Shown here: positions 11,000-22,385 of the stretch, in pieces
Layout: each line of letters begins with the position of its first letter
How positions within the stretch are numbered: the first letter of the stretch is position 1
Translations under genes and position numbers: made by a program
NCBI RefSeq assembly: GCF_000247695.1
Contig: NW_004624732.1
Coordinates: forward strand, 45,595,793-45,659,792
Length of the DNA stretch: 64,000 bases
Direction of reading: 5' to 3'
Source of the DNA: Heterocephalus glaber
Lineage: Eukaryota; Chordata; Mammalia; Rodentia; Bathyergidae
Notes under the pieces: model-generated
What the model was told of the DNA's origin: nothing
The model's database searches: none
The model's input: the letters and a program-made list of their open reading frames with translations, nothing else

Positions 11000-12165
11000 C
11001 CTTCAAAAGAAGAGCTTTTGAAAAGCTAAAAAAAAGATTAACACTAAAAAGATTCTCAAATAAATGTGGAAAAGATAATCATGCCAGCATATGCATAAAT
11101 ATCAATATCAAAACACAAGAAATTTGAAAAAATAAGACAACAGAACTCGTCCAAATTTCCATTATTCATCAATAACTGAATGCAAAAATTTGATGAAATT
11201 CCAAAAAAGTAATTCAAAATACTGATTGATAAAGCAACAAATGACTTCAAAGATGATAAAAATAAAAAACTGAATGAACCAAAAAAAACAAAGTAATATC
11301 TGAAGGAACAATTCAACAAAATGATAGAAATTCTGGTGAAATAGCCAAACAGAAATGTTGGAAATGAAGAGCATAAGTCTAATAAAATATTCAATGAAAA
11401 GTCTCACCAATGGATAGTAACACTCAGAAGACAGAATTATAGGGTTTGAAAATGTTGCTGAGGAAGTATTCCATGTAGACACAAAGAAAGAAAAAAAACA
11501 ATACCAAAAAGTTATGAACAAAGTATCCAAGAATTGTGGAACATAGTTAAAAGACAAAACTTAGGAATTTTTGGTGAAGAGGACACCAAGAGTCACAGTA
11601 ATGGCACAGAGAACCTATTCAATAAAATAATATCAAAAACCTCATAATCTTGGAAAATGTATACACATCCAGCTACAGAGGCATTCAGAACCCCCAACAA
11701 GCACAACTAGAAAGAACCTCCTCCAGTCACATTGAAGTTAAAATGTCAAAAGTTCAGAACAAGTTCATAAAATTTAAAAGAGAAAGGGATAAATGATAAA
11801 TGCTAAATCACTTAAAGAGGCAAACCCATTAGAATAACATCTGACTTTTTAGCAGAAATGTAAAAAGCCAGGAGAGAATGGAAGGATATATTTCAAGTCC
11901 AGATGTAAAATATCTACAAATCCAAAATATATCCAGCAAAGCTCCCTTTCAAATATGAAGGCAAAATAAAGACCTTTCAAAATAATCATAAACTAAAAAA
12001 ATTGTTGACTACTAAGCCAGCAATGCAGACGATAGTAATAATAATACTATACATAGCAGAAGAAGAGTAGACAAGCTATTGAGAATTGGGAAAACAAATA
12101 AAACTTTAGAAAAACAGAAAAGTGACCAGAATTAGTACATACTTTTGCATAATATCTTTGACTAT
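11000..12165 (+). mobile_element. L1 / HAL1-like ORF1 region, forward orientation
   Basis: The A-rich plus strand follows the old L1/HAL1 ORF1 region. Recognisable segments in order are GAAATTTGAAAAAATAAGAC, AAGTAATTCAAAATACTGAT, CCAAACAGAAATGTTGGAA, AGAATTGTGGAACATAGTT, TTTTTAGCAGAAATGTAAAA, CCAGGAGAGAATGGAAGGAT and CCAGCAAAGCTCCCTTTCAA. In living copies ORF1 encodes an RNA-binding coiled-coil protein of the LINE particle. Here frameshifts and stops leave no long frame in the sense direction, and the 112- and 131-codon reverse frames are shadows. It abuts an oppositely oriented ORF1 region at about 12215. Confidence 0.8.
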
Positions 12166-12214
12166 AAATGGTCACTACATTTATTGTGAGCAGGGTTGAA
12201 GGCCACACAGCCTT

Positions 12215-13760
12215 ATTTTTTCATTTTCTCTAATGTGTTTGATTTGCTTTCAAGTTGAAGTTAAATTTCATTGGTTAAATTGAGGTTGATAGAATTTCAT
12301 TTGCATTTTTAAAGATGATTGTCTACTGTCCCCTGACCTCCATTGTTTCTGCTGACAAATTCACAATCATGTGTATCATTGATCTCTTGTATGTTATGTG
12401 TCATTTTCTGAAGTTGTTTTCTGCACTTTGCTCTTGTCTTTGATTTTTAGAAGCTTGACTGTAAAACACAAAAGCTCATTTTTTTTAAGTTTACTATGTT
12501 GAGATTTTTTTTCTAAACTATTGAATTTTTAAGTTTATGTCCTTAGGAAAATTTTATACTTTTTCATTCCTCAACTTCTTAAATATATTTTCTGCCTCAG
12601 TGTTTTATTCTCCTTTGGAATTCCTTGAGTGCATGTTAACATTTTTATATTATTGCACAGGTCTTTGAAACTATATTCCTTTTATTTATTTATTTATAAA
12701 TCTTTTCATTAGTATAAGTTTGTGATACATAATATATTCATCACTGAGTATTGGTCTATATTTAAATATTTTTTGATTCTGCTTTTTAAATGTGAACATT
12801 GTTATCTATCAATTTCTTATTTTCTCTGACAATATCCTTCTGTATTGACTAAATATAGACAGAAAAAGATTTTTAAGATAACTTAATTTTCAGCTTTTAA
12901 TTTTTCATTTGAGTAATTGTTTTATGTTTTAGTACTATAATTTGCATTTCATATATTTTATTGTTTTTTCCTTACCCATCAAGGTACTTCTTCTATTCAT
13001 ATTTAAACCACTATATAATGATTTGAACTTATTAGGTGTTTCCTTCACTTGGGATTTAGATGCATTTTTCATATTTAATTCTTGGCAGGTCATTTTGGAT
13101 TATATTCTAGATACTGCAAATATTATGTTGTGCATGGTCTGAGTTCTGTTACATATTTCTAGAGATTGTATACAATTTTTGTTTAGCCACAGATCAATGC
13201 AGTTATATTCAGATTACATATTTTGTCCCTTTCTTCTGAACAGTCTCTGTTCACATATCAATCTATTCTTTAAATGTTCACTCTGTTGATTTAGGTCTAT
13301 ATATAGTGTCATAATTTAGTGTCATTCTGAGATTCATGTAGCTGTTTCCAGTCTCAGTGTAGTTTGTGTGGTCATAGGTTAAAGTTGAGAATTCTGTGCC
13401 CTCATATCTAGATTTAGTATATCCTGTCTTCTGTACCTCATCACTCGAGGATTCATCTATACCTTCTGGACGACACTGACTCTTACTTTGATGTTTTGTT
13501 TAAAAGGTACAGATTGTTATAGTTTTACTAAAGGTAAAAAAATGGGGTAGGCAGACTCATTCCCATGTAAATTTCTTCCCTGAATTTTGTCTCCTATGCA
13601 AAAATATCACACTTTTATTCACTTATTAATATCTTATATTAGTTGGGTTTTATTATTTCTTTTAATAATTTATCTAGAGTTTTCTATTATTATCAGTAGA
13701 ATTTATGTACTGCAGTGGACTTACTCCACAAAGGCAGAATGGAAATCTCCAGTATTACTT
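12215..13760 (-). mobile_element. Old L1, ORF1 and 5' UTR region, reverse orientation
   Basis: The T-rich plus strand gives the reverse complement of an ancient L1 5' half. Markers are TTTAAAGATGATTGTCTACTG, CCTCCATTGTTTCTGCTGAC, TCTTTGATTTTTAGAAGCTTG, CTTAAATATATTTTCTGCC, then 5' UTR-like material with GGCAGGTCATTTTGGATT. The 5' boundary is unclear and may reach about 13900. Together with the forward ORF1 fragment just upstream it makes a head-to-head arrangement of related but strongly diverged sequences. Confidence 0.7.
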
Positions 13761-13769
13761 TTGATATAA

Positions 13770-15990
13770 TTAGTTCACATAACATTTGCTTCTGATTATG
13801 TATGTCATTTTGTGATTTTGAATGTTATATCTCTCTGTGATCATTATAGATTTAATTCAGCTGAAAAAATTTAAATCCAGATCTTCTATTCTATCCAAAT
13901 TGCTGCCTCTGGGTGACTGCCATAGATCATTTTAATGTTTTATTTTCCTATGCAAGGGGCCATTTTATGAAAAATAAAGTAGAGTGCTACAAAATAGCTG
14001 GATATCGTTGAAGTTCATAATGATGAATTTATCATACACTTCAGAGATTTTGTAGTCTTCATAAAGTCTTAACACTGCTATTATGTCCTAGTGATATGTT
14101 TTTACTTATAAATAAAATCTTCCTGGATGCAACAGCCTGAAATTCATTCATAGATGTCTAGATTTATGAAGGCATTCAATTGAAACCATTACAATCATAG
14201 AAAACATGCCTGAAAATTTAGCCCTTCTCAGAATAGATAAGTTAGAATAGTGATGCTGAATAATCTCAAATAGATACATATAAAATTTCTTTCAAAGAAA
14301 TTTGTGTCTTATATATATGAATGCATCTCTGCTACTCAGGACGATCAAAATCTCAGCTTCTTGTTTGAAGGTTCATTTTCATAAGGCCCTGTGGGTACTT
14401 GCCCCCACATCAATTTGCATGGCTGAATAAATCTTCCTTTACAAATCTGTTGATAAACAATTTCAGGGTTTCTCAGCCTGTATAGTCACAACAATTAACC
14501 TAAAATTTCTGTTGTCACATAATTTTGTATTAGCTAAGGGTATGGGGAAACATCTGGACCCCATCATGTATAAAATAACTCTTCATATGATGAAATTTCT
14601 ATTGTTTCCCTCAAACCATTTCTTCTCAAGATTAAGCAATGTCAGTTTCTCTCTTCATGGCTCCTATTTTCCAATACTTTTCTCTGGTTCATTTTTTTCC
14701 ACTGCTGGATCTCCCTCATTGATATGAGGAGCTCCCTATTGTCTGGATATTTGTAATTCTTACACAATTTTAGTCTTTCAAATTGGTCCCAGCTAATGCT
14801 TCATATATTCTGGACTTCCCAGCTCTCACAGGCTATGTTCCTGTTTATATGTCCATTAAAATCTTCTCACTTCTTTTTGTTTTCGGCAGCAGAACAAAAT
14901 TACTTTAAAATATTGAGGATCAAAATAAACTTTGTGAATAAAGAGAAAGAAGAATGCTCAATATAAAATAATATTTTGTACGTTTATAGGAGGATTAACT
15001 GTGTGCTCAGTTGACAAATATATCACTAATGAATAAAGGCCTGTTTTGTCTATGTAAGGAAACTTGAAATTAGAAGTTCTTCCTATAAAGATCTACTGCT
15101 AAGATGAGTGAATAAGAATTGAGTTGCTTATGAATATTCAGTTTCACAACAACCATTTACAGTAAATAAAAATGTTCTAGAATGGCTACACATTAAGTCT
15201 CATGCTTGTGCTAAAATACTCAAAGACTGTGGAGAATTGAGGCAGTTAGCTCAAGAGTACAGGCCAAAGGGATATATTTTGCCTGAAACTGTAAATAATT
15301 GTTGCAAAGATTTTATAGAAGCATCTACTTTAGAAATCTATTTCAATTAAATTTGAGGGCACAGCCTAAAGTAAGATTCAATGTCAACAATGTTAATACA
15401 TCTATGGAAATCCAATGTTAATATTTGTATCATTACAGCTTTCAGGATGTCATAACCAGAAAAAAATATTTCAACTACATATGAATATTCAGAGCGACAA
15501 AATCCTAAAAATGTGGGATGGTATTATCATCTTACTTGATGTCTTCCAAGAAGGAGTGGGTCAGAAGACGGCCAAAGTACTAGACAAGTCAAAACAGCAG
15601 CCCAGACTTCTTAAACATAAGTGGCTAATTTTAATTATGAAGACAGTTTCATTACTTTATTTCATTCCTGTTATTTTCACTCACAATTATATTTTGTACT
15701 GTTGCTGAGCAAATTAATGTAATATGATGCACTATGAGAAAACTATGATTACACAGAACTATGTACTATGATTATAGTAGCATGAGACACAGTCTTAAAA
15801 TTGAAAAAGTTTCATTTCTTCCTTTCAGAAATGGAAATTACCAAAGATAAATTAATAGGTTTTCAATTTATTATTTCATCACCGCAATTACTTTAGCTTA
15901 TTACTTGACTAATTATAATTAATATTATTTAGATTCAAAATTCAAAATAAATATTTAAAAAAGATTAATAAGTTCTTATTGATCATAAAT
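13770..15990. other. Non-coding block without recognised elements
   Basis: I found no family I can name. The part at 14340-14930 is less AT-rich and might be a decayed retroelement, but I could not place it. Forward frames at 14512-14727 (71 codons) and 15415-15708 (97 codons) have no recognisable domains. Confidence 0.6.
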
Positions 15991-15998
15991 AGTCAGTT

Positions 15999-16031
15999 AT
16001 ATATAGACCCTTGAGAGCAGGGTCTATATAT
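15999..16031. repeat. 12-bp perfect inverted repeat
   Basis: ATATATAGACCC (15999-16010) pairs exactly with GGGTCTATATAT (16020-16031) around a 9-nt loop. It sits at the start of an L2 3'-end fragment, where TTGAGAGCAGGG is part of the L2 sequence, so the symmetry probably arose by local mutation and is not a conserved RNA. Confidence 0.85.
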
Positions 16032-16120
16032 TTTTCATTTCTGTATTTCCAGTGTCTATCATGGTATCTAGAACCCTATAGAACATGCCATATATATGAT
16101 TACTAAACAAATACTAATGG
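16010..16120 (+). mobile_element. L2 LINE 3' end
   Basis: The order CTTGAGAGCAGGGTCTATAT, TTCATTTCTGTATTTCCAGTG, TCTATCATGGTATCTAGAAC, ACTAAACAAATACTAATGG follows the L2 3' terminus (CTTGAGGGCAGGGACTGTGT ... GTATCCCCAGCGCCTAGCAC ... AATAAATATTTG). It is old and non-coding. Confidence 0.75.
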
Positions 16121-16189
16121 TGGCAATTTTTTTCTATTGTACAGTGTGATAATATTTTAAAGTTAGATTTAAAACTAAAGGCAGTATTT

Positions 16190-16272
16190 TTTTTTTCCAG
16201 TACCAGGGATTGAACTCAGGACCTTGAACTTGCCAGGCAACTGAGGCGCCACTGAGCTAAATATCTAGCCCT
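16190..16272 (-). mobile_element. ID-type SINE, diverged
   Basis: The plus strand shows a T-run, CCAGTACCAGGGATTGAACT, CAGGACCTTGAACTTGCC and CACTGAGCTAAATATCTAGC, an ID SINE in reverse. Flanks AAAGGCAGTATTTT and AAAAGCAATAATTTTT form a plausible imperfect duplication. It is older than the copies with perfect TSDs. Confidence 0.85.
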
Positions 16273-16279
16273 AAAAGCA

Positions 16280-17084
16280 ATAATTTTTAAAACTAAAAAC
16301 TGTAATAGGATTTAGGAAAATCATTGACATATAAATATGTATTGATGTGACATTACATAACACATAAATATATATTTATGTAATACAGTATGTACACATC
16401 CAAAATCCCTTTCAATATAACTTCTTTCTACAGTATAAAGTTGACTTTTTTTTCTAGTTCAATTTGAACTCAACCCAGTGCCTGAAGCTTTCACTGTTTT
16501 AATCTCTAATGATTGATTTCAATTGTAGCACAACTTTGACATAAGTGTAATGAGGATGACTGTCAACAGGGACCCAAAAATCCAACAGAATGCAGAAGTT
16601 ATTCCCATGAGAGGACAGTTTCTTTCAGTTCCTCTTCATTTCCTTCCTCACCCCTGCCTCTGTACTTCCTTAGCTGCCACCTTCTATGTATATGACAAAC
16701 TTGAACTATTCAGCCAAAAACTCATTTGCTGCAACCCCTTTTGCCTTCTCAAGCAGCATCATACAAAGGTCTCTGAGAAAAAAGCTTCTAAATCAGTTTC
16801 ATTTGGCACAGAACATGTTTAAGAAAGTAGAAGGGAAATCCCAAGCACCAAAGAAATACAAAAGTGAAAACTGACATTTTACTTTCTTTACAAAAATTCA
16901 ACCTATGGAAAACATCACTCACACTTTCAAACAGAATGCTTCTAGTGAAAATATTGAGAGCTTCAAGATTCCTTTGATGAAAGCTCATGTAATATTTTTA
17001 ACCTGATTCAAACTCCAAAACCCGGGCTTTTGAGACGTCTTATGTTGTAGAAAGGGATAATTGTTTCTTTCTTGTGATAAGATA
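16280..17084. other. Non-coding stretch, no recognised element
   Basis: A 90-codon forward frame (16550-16822) and a 66-codon reverse frame (16788-16988) overlap here. Neither shows a known domain, splice signals or a consistent reading. The part at 16540-16870 has more balanced composition than its surroundings. Confidence 0.55.
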
Positions 17085-17200
17085 TAGATACCCCATTGTG
17101 CCTAGCATAGTGCTAGGGAAGGAAGATGGGTATATAAATTGTTGTAGACATAGATCTAACTTTAAAGATGTTTATGGAAGGAAAGGTGAATCGAGGATGT
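17085..17200 (-). mobile_element. L2 LINE fragment
   Basis: CCTAGCATAGTGCTAGGGA, then GACATAGATCTAACTTTAAAG and TGTTTATGGAAGGAAAGG, follows in order the reverse complement of the L2 3' region (CACTGTGCTAGGC, ACATGGTCCCTGCC, GGAGCTTACAGT). Strongly diverged. Confidence 0.45.
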
Positions 17201-17514
17201 TTGTGGTTCTAATATTCTTTGTGGAATAAAAGATATGTGTCAACCAAATTTAATAATTTTAACCTGAGCTTCTCTTCCTTAAGTTTTCTGTTCTGGTATT
17301 TGAAGATCTCTGCTTTAATAAAAGTTAAGATATGGCACTTTACATTATAGAATTATTTATGTTAGAATGAACCCTTAACTGATCATTCTGAGTATCATTT
17401 TGGAGGATGTAGTCACGACTTTAATTAGTTGCTTCCTGTGTGATTTCAGAGTATAAAATATTCTAAATTCTGTACCTACTGTGTCCTCCCTGCCCTGCCA
17501 TGTTGAAATGCTAC

Positions 17515-17590
17515 ATAGATATTCATTTGATATCTTTGATATACATAAATGCCTGAATTTCAGTTTCCCATTTTTTATATGATTCTGAAG
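17515..17590 (+). repeat. Local direct repeat, copy A
   Basis: A 23-bp block at 17529-17551 (starting GATATCTTTGATATAC) is identical to 18456-18478 in the same orientation. Similarity continues downstream for about 40 bp (TGAATTTCAGTTTCCCATTT against TGAACTATAGTTTTCATTTT). The copies are about 930 bp apart. Confidence 0.8.
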
Positions 17591-18329
17591 TGGACAGAAT
17601 GGAGTTTTGAGGCTGTGAAATTGAGTTTTTTATTAGTCTCCCACCTTATTTATCTTATTTTCTTATCTATTAGAATGCAATTAAAAACCTTTTATGCTCT
17701 TTCTTAAAATCTCTTCATAAATCCACAGGAAAAAAATGTCAAATTACTTAGTATTTCATTTGATGATACTATGCCCTTCCAGTGGCCAGGGTTTTTGAGA
17801 AAAGTTACCACTGGTGGTTTCTTAACCATAGCCCCTCATGTTGATGCCATAGGTCTTTGAAAAACACAGTTGTCCACTGGTTGGCATGGAACTTGAAAGC
17901 AGGTAGCCTGAGAGCTCTGCACCATAGTACTTGATGTTGTGGAGAGTTTAACATTCCAGGTATCTTCTTTCTTCCTGATGATTTTTTTTTCCTGATGATA
18001 TTTAATGAAAGAGAGAGGAGGAGGAGTGGGGTAAAAGGGAGAGAGAGAAAGTTGGGAATTTTTCTTAACGCACTATTCACTCTTGTAAGTTTTTCTTGTC
18101 AACCTTCCATTATTAATCATTAAAAGGGTATGCAAACATTTCTCTTTCTGCTTGCCATCCCCTGAAAGACTCAGGTGTTCTTCCTTTTGTGTGCCACAGC
18201 CGCATCACATTTCTCCTCTGGTTTGTGAAGTTTGTGAAATTTGTGAACTACACATGCACATCTCCAGAAACCAGCATGATCCTAACAGAATAGTTGTTTA
18301 ATCAATATTTGATAAAGGAACAAAGAAAC
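17591..18329. other. Non-coding stretch with a possible L2 tail
   Basis: Mostly unique. ACATCTCCAGAAACCAGCAT followed by TTGTTTAATCAATATTTG at about 18250-18320 resembles a degraded forward L2 3' end. The 91-codon reverse frame (17805-18080) has no known family. Confidence 0.4.
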
Positions 18330-18425
18330 CAGTCAATAAAAAGGAAGGAAGGAAATAGGAAATAAGAAGGAAAAAATGAAAGGAAGTGAGAGAGGAAGGG
18401 CAAGGGAGGGAGAAAAGGAAGGATA
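18330..18425. repeat. Purine-rich (GGAA)n-like low-complexity tract
   Basis: The plus strand is almost all A/G, with repeated GGAAGGAAGGAAA-type units. It ends at a perfect 9-bp hairpin, GATAGTAGC (18422-18430) with GCTACTATC (18435-18443), loop TAAT, which lies directly before copy B of the local direct repeat. Confidence 0.8.
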
Positions 18426-18444
18426 GTAGCTAATGCTACTATCA

Positions 18445-18515
18445 GGTACTCATTGGATATCTTTGATATACATAAATGATTGAACTATAGTTTTCATTTT
18501 TTTATGAAGCTGAGA
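18445..18515 (+). repeat. Local direct repeat, copy B
   Basis: Partner of 17515-17590. The block 18456-18478 is identical over 23 bp to 17529-17551, with weaker similarity after it. Since the two lie in unrelated immediate contexts, this is either a segmental copy of a short piece or two copies of an unrecognised repeat. Confidence 0.8.
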
Positions 18516-18687
18516 TCAAAAAGGGAAGTTTGGCATGTGCTCAATTATATAAATAAATGAATTAAGTCACAAAAGCCAAAAAAACTTCTCGAGGTTAAAA
18601 AAAGCATAATTAGAAATCAGGTATATTATTCAGGCATGGACCTAGTCAACTTAGTGAGTTCTTAATCTCAAGATAAGAAAAAGTTTT

Positions 18688-18750
18688 GAGGACATAGTGC
18701 AGTGCAATGGCCCTGGGTTTAACCTGCAGTCCCCTTCCCCCAAGAGAGAA
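18688..18750 (+). mobile_element. Internally deleted ID-like SINE remnant
   Basis: GAGGACATAGTGCAGTGCAA, then GGCCCTGGGTTTAACCTGCA and GTCCCC, matches the start and the B-box end of an ID SINE with the middle missing. No duplication is seen. Confidence 0.4.
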
Positions 18751-18839
18751 ATATTATTTGTCAAAAATTAGTTGAAAGTCAACTATCCATTCTTCTAAAC
18801 TAGGCAAAAATACAGCTCCTAAATTATTCATTCACTGGA

Positions 18840-19060
18840 CAAGCTGGTTTTCTCTTAAACATTCAAGTGAGGTCAAATATTGTTCTAGGCAATTGAGATT
18901 TGTCATTGAAGAAAACAGCCAAAATTTCACCTTTCATGGAGCATGCAATACAGAAAATAAATAATGAAGTTAAAGCTCTATATTAATTAATGCTAACTAT
19001 TCTGAAAACCACTAGAATAATGTTAGAGGAGAGAACGTTGGTGACAGGGGCATGGATGAA
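18840..19060 (-). mobile_element. L2 LINE fragment (3' region)
   Basis: The plus strand reads as the reverse complement of L2: ATATTGTTCTAGGCAATTGA, GAAGAAAACAGCC, TTTCATGGAGCATGCAATAC, AGAAAATAAATAATG, then GGTGACAGGGGCATGG. The order agrees with the antisense L2 3' region. The 61-codon forward frame starting at 18990 is incidental. Confidence 0.6.
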
Positions 19061-19069
19061 CCCCTTAAT

Positions 19070-19800
19070 AAGGGCATTGGAATGGGGAAAAAGAACTATA
19101 TATTATCTAAGGGTACAAATTCCATATGATGACTGTGTCAATATGTATGACAAATATGTGCTAATAATAAATTAAGTTACAAAAGGTACTAGAATAACTC
19201 TGATGTATTTGGCTGTAATAATTGAAGTAATACAGTTACCCTTTTCTGAGGAGATGAACTTGGCAAGGAGCAGATTGGGGGGGCAAAGTTCAGCCTATTG
19301 AAGATGTCAGTGACAATATAGAGTCTTCAGCTCAAGGGAAAAGACTATGATGGACATGTTCTAAGATTGTTCATATGAACATATTTCATCTAAATGAGAC
19401 CACCAAAAGAGTGACAAAACAGACAAAGAGGGGGCAGTTCAAGGGCTGAGTGCTGTGAGAAACACCTAGTACATCCATCAGAGGACCCAGTGGATCGCCA
19501 ACATACATGTCCGTGCCCTGTAGGGTAGTTCTCATCTACTTGAGCTATACTGTCATGCTGCTGATGGACACTAACAGAGATTCCCGAATGCTTTTTGAGG
19601 TCTCACAGAAGAAAATTATTTTGGGTCCTAGATGCACTGCACAACTCTTTCTCCTGAAAAACATGATTATTATATATGATGGTGTCTATGACTCATAAAG
19701 CAATGGTAACTCCCAATTTATACTTGCTTTTGAAATCATGAAGCCTAATTTTTAGGCCCTCCTAACAAATGTAAATTATCCGAGGCAATACATTTTATGC
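19070..19800. other. Non-coding stretch, no recognised element
   Basis: I see no repeat or gene that I can support. A 63-codon forward frame (19507-19698) reads MSVPCRVVLIYLSYTVMLLM onwards, but has no context supporting a gene. Confidence 0.55.
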
Positions 19801-19813
19801 CCTAACCTCACTT

Positions 19814-19897
19814 TCCTTTTTTTGGGTACCGGGGATCTAACTCAGAACGTTACGCTTGCGAGGCAGGCAGTGGAACCACTGAGCTAAATCCCCGGCC
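19814..19897 (-). mobile_element. ID-type SINE with perfect 13-bp TSD
   Basis: The plus strand shows a T-run, GGGTACCGGGGATCTAACTC, TTACGCTTGCGAGGCAGGC and CACTGAGCTAAATCCCCGGC. It is flanked by perfect direct repeats CCTAACCTCACTT at 19801-19813 and 19898-19910. It keeps several CpG sites (CCGGGG, AACGTTACGC, TTGCGAGG, CCGGCC), so it is among the youngest SINE copies in the window. Confidence 0.95.
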
Positions 19898-20128
19898 CCT
19901 AACCTCACTTCTTTATCTTATCTTTCTTACTGTTTTCTTTGCTTTCTTCTGTTCTTCAAACTGAATTAATATTTAATTTTTATTATCAATTTATATACTT
20001 TCATGAGTTACTTTACATCCTTTTTGGAATGAATAAGAGTAATCACATTTATTGAAGGTAGAAGACAGACACACAAGTCGAGGATAGATAGGTTTAAATA
20101 CAGTAGTACTTATATATTTTTATTTCAG

Positions 20129-20250
20129 TGTCATTTTCACAGGAATCACGCTGTCAGGCGGTGCCTTATGACAGAATGCCAACAGGTCTTTATCTCTGAT
20201 TCATAAAGAATCTCATCTCAGGTCAGTCGGTCTCCAGTCCATCAAGAAAA
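20129..20250 (+). other. Exon-like segment with good acceptor and donor
   Basis: An acceptor-like tract (TATATATTTTTATTTCAG) ends at 20128, with an alternative AG at 20142. The donor at 20251 is close to ideal (AAGAAAA then GTAAGTTAT). The enclosed 122 nt (or 108 nt) is GC-richer than the flanks and retains CpG sites (CACGCTG, GGCGGTG, GTCGG). I could not name a protein encoded by it, so a non-coding RNA exon or a 5' untranslated exon would be the natural reading. Unproven. Confidence 0.3.
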
Positions 20251-22284
20251 GTAAGTTATAGGCTGGAACCCTCCTTTACACTTTTTCACTTGCATTTATT
20301 TTCTCTACACATATTTAAATTTAAAATCTAGGCTGAAATAAACATGAGAGGAAGTTACTACAGTGAGTTTAGCTTCCCTTGAGCCATGTGCAAATGAGCA
20401 TATTTTATACACATATATTTATATAAGGTCTGCTCTCATAATACACATTGGTCACAGTGTCTTTTTCGGTGTTTTGAAAAAAAATTATATGTGCACTCTA
20501 CTCAAAAAGTTCTAACAGTTATTTTACACTGTATGTTCAAACAAACAAAAGAGACAAAAAGAGAAACAAAAGATTATTTTTAATGATAACAGGCCAGAAC
20601 CTCACCTCAAAAACACAGATATACACTAAATTGTGCACACTTTGGATGGAGGCTTTCCGCTACTTAAAATCAAAGTATTTTTCAAACTAATGCCAACAAG
20701 ACTTAAATTAGTGGAATCTCACATCTAGCCTCTTTTATAATACACTGAAGCAGAGTTAGGAAGTTAGGATTTCTAGAAATGTAGCTTTGACTTCTACTGT
20801 TTCTCTCATCGTTCATTTAAATCTTGTTTCAACCCTGCATCCTTTAAAACCTCACTACTAGAGTATGCATTTTTTGTCAAAGGGATTATTGGGAGAAGAG
20901 GAGGTGGAACCACATCTATTTCCTCACCAGAGGCAAATTCTTCAGTGCCTCATAAACTGAATATTCAACAGTACTAATTGACTAAATCAGTTATGCAACC
21001 TGTGGGGAAGAATTCACATCATCACAAAAATAGACTAGTCATTTTAGAAATGTCTTGAGGTTGAGAATCATTATTCCTTGTCCAAGTAAATCAGATCACG
21101 ACTATAACCACTGAGGATGCCTTAGTCTCTATCTCCTTTTAAAAAGAAACAATATACCCATTAGGGGATCTACCACACTGCACAAATCCTTTGCTATCTA
21201 CAAACAGCTTGGAGGGCAATATTTCCTTAGGTTTCGCATGGTCAAAGCATTTCTTTTCTGATACTTTTTAGACCAAGAGATCTATCTTCAACAAAGCAAC
21301 TTCATGCTAGAGGTGTTGTTTACACCCCAATCACCTCTACCCTTATTCCTTGGCCCTACGGTCATAATAATTGTAAGGAATGGGAATTATAAAGGCTAAC
21401 TTGGCATCCTTTTTCTATTGTGAGTGATAAATCAAACTTGCAGTGTTTGTCAGCAACAAGTTCTTTCTTATCTGAGTAAATATATGAGGGTGGATCTGAT
21501 ACAGCAAAGCAATTTTGTTAAAATGTCTGAAGGGTGCAAAGGGTGGGCCTTCTTATTCATTTACTGCCTTCTTCATTTTGTGTTTTGGCTCACATGCATT
21601 TCTCCACAAAGCACTGGTAGTTGACTTTTTAATTTTTGTAGCAGATATACTTACCTTAATGGTTTTTTTTAAAGAAATCTGTGTTCAACTAAAACCTATA
21701 AACATAAAAGAAACATTTACTAAGCCTATCCTCCATCAGTAATTTCTCTCAAAAAGTGAATATGCCAAAGATGAGAATCATGAAGCAATATTTTCCAGTC
21801 ACCCCAATGTCCTAAGTTTGTAAAGCCCCCCTTGCTTCTTCCCCTTCATCATTAACTCTCATTTTAGTATTAATAGTTTGCATTCTCAAATGCCACCTGT
21901 TGAAAATAAGTCTCATGATATTTGCAAACTTTGGTTTATCCTGGCTTAGTTTTACATGACAGTCTAATTTCACAGTGCTTATTAGCAATTGCTTTTATTA
22001 GATACTCCACCCAACAACCGTATGATGTCAGAATCTTCATCTCTTTCCCTGTCTTCATCTCTCCCTCAGGTTCTCTTCCTCTCTCATAGACACAAATGTG
22101 TCCATTTATTATTACTCAGATTATTTCAGCAAATCTTTACATGTGTTTCAAAATATTTCATGTAACTCAAAATTGCAAATATTTGAAGAGAGTTATCATT
22201 CCTCTGAACAGACTCAGAGATATTTCCCTAATTGGTGATATGTTTTAGAAACAAGCTACACAAGATTCCAGTAGTTCTCTCTAA

Positions 22285-22385
22285 GTGGCTTCAGGTTACT
22301 TAGCGAAACTTTGCTTGCCTGTTTCTTCGCTGGCTAAAATGAGGCAATTGGCTGAAATCCATTGTCTCTCTCAGAGATATCATTG
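22285..22385 (+). repeat. MIR SINE fragment
   Basis: CAGGTTACTTAGCGAAACTT, CCTGTTTCTTCGCTGGCTAA and AATGAGGCAATTGGCTG follow the MIR-type order GTTACTTAACCTCT, CTCAGTTTCCTCATCTG, AAAATGAGG. Forward orientation. Confidence 0.55.

Noticed and set aside
11056..11557. Reverse frames of 112 and 131 codons rich in F, I and L
   Set aside because: They are antisense shadows of an A-rich forward L1 ORF1 region.
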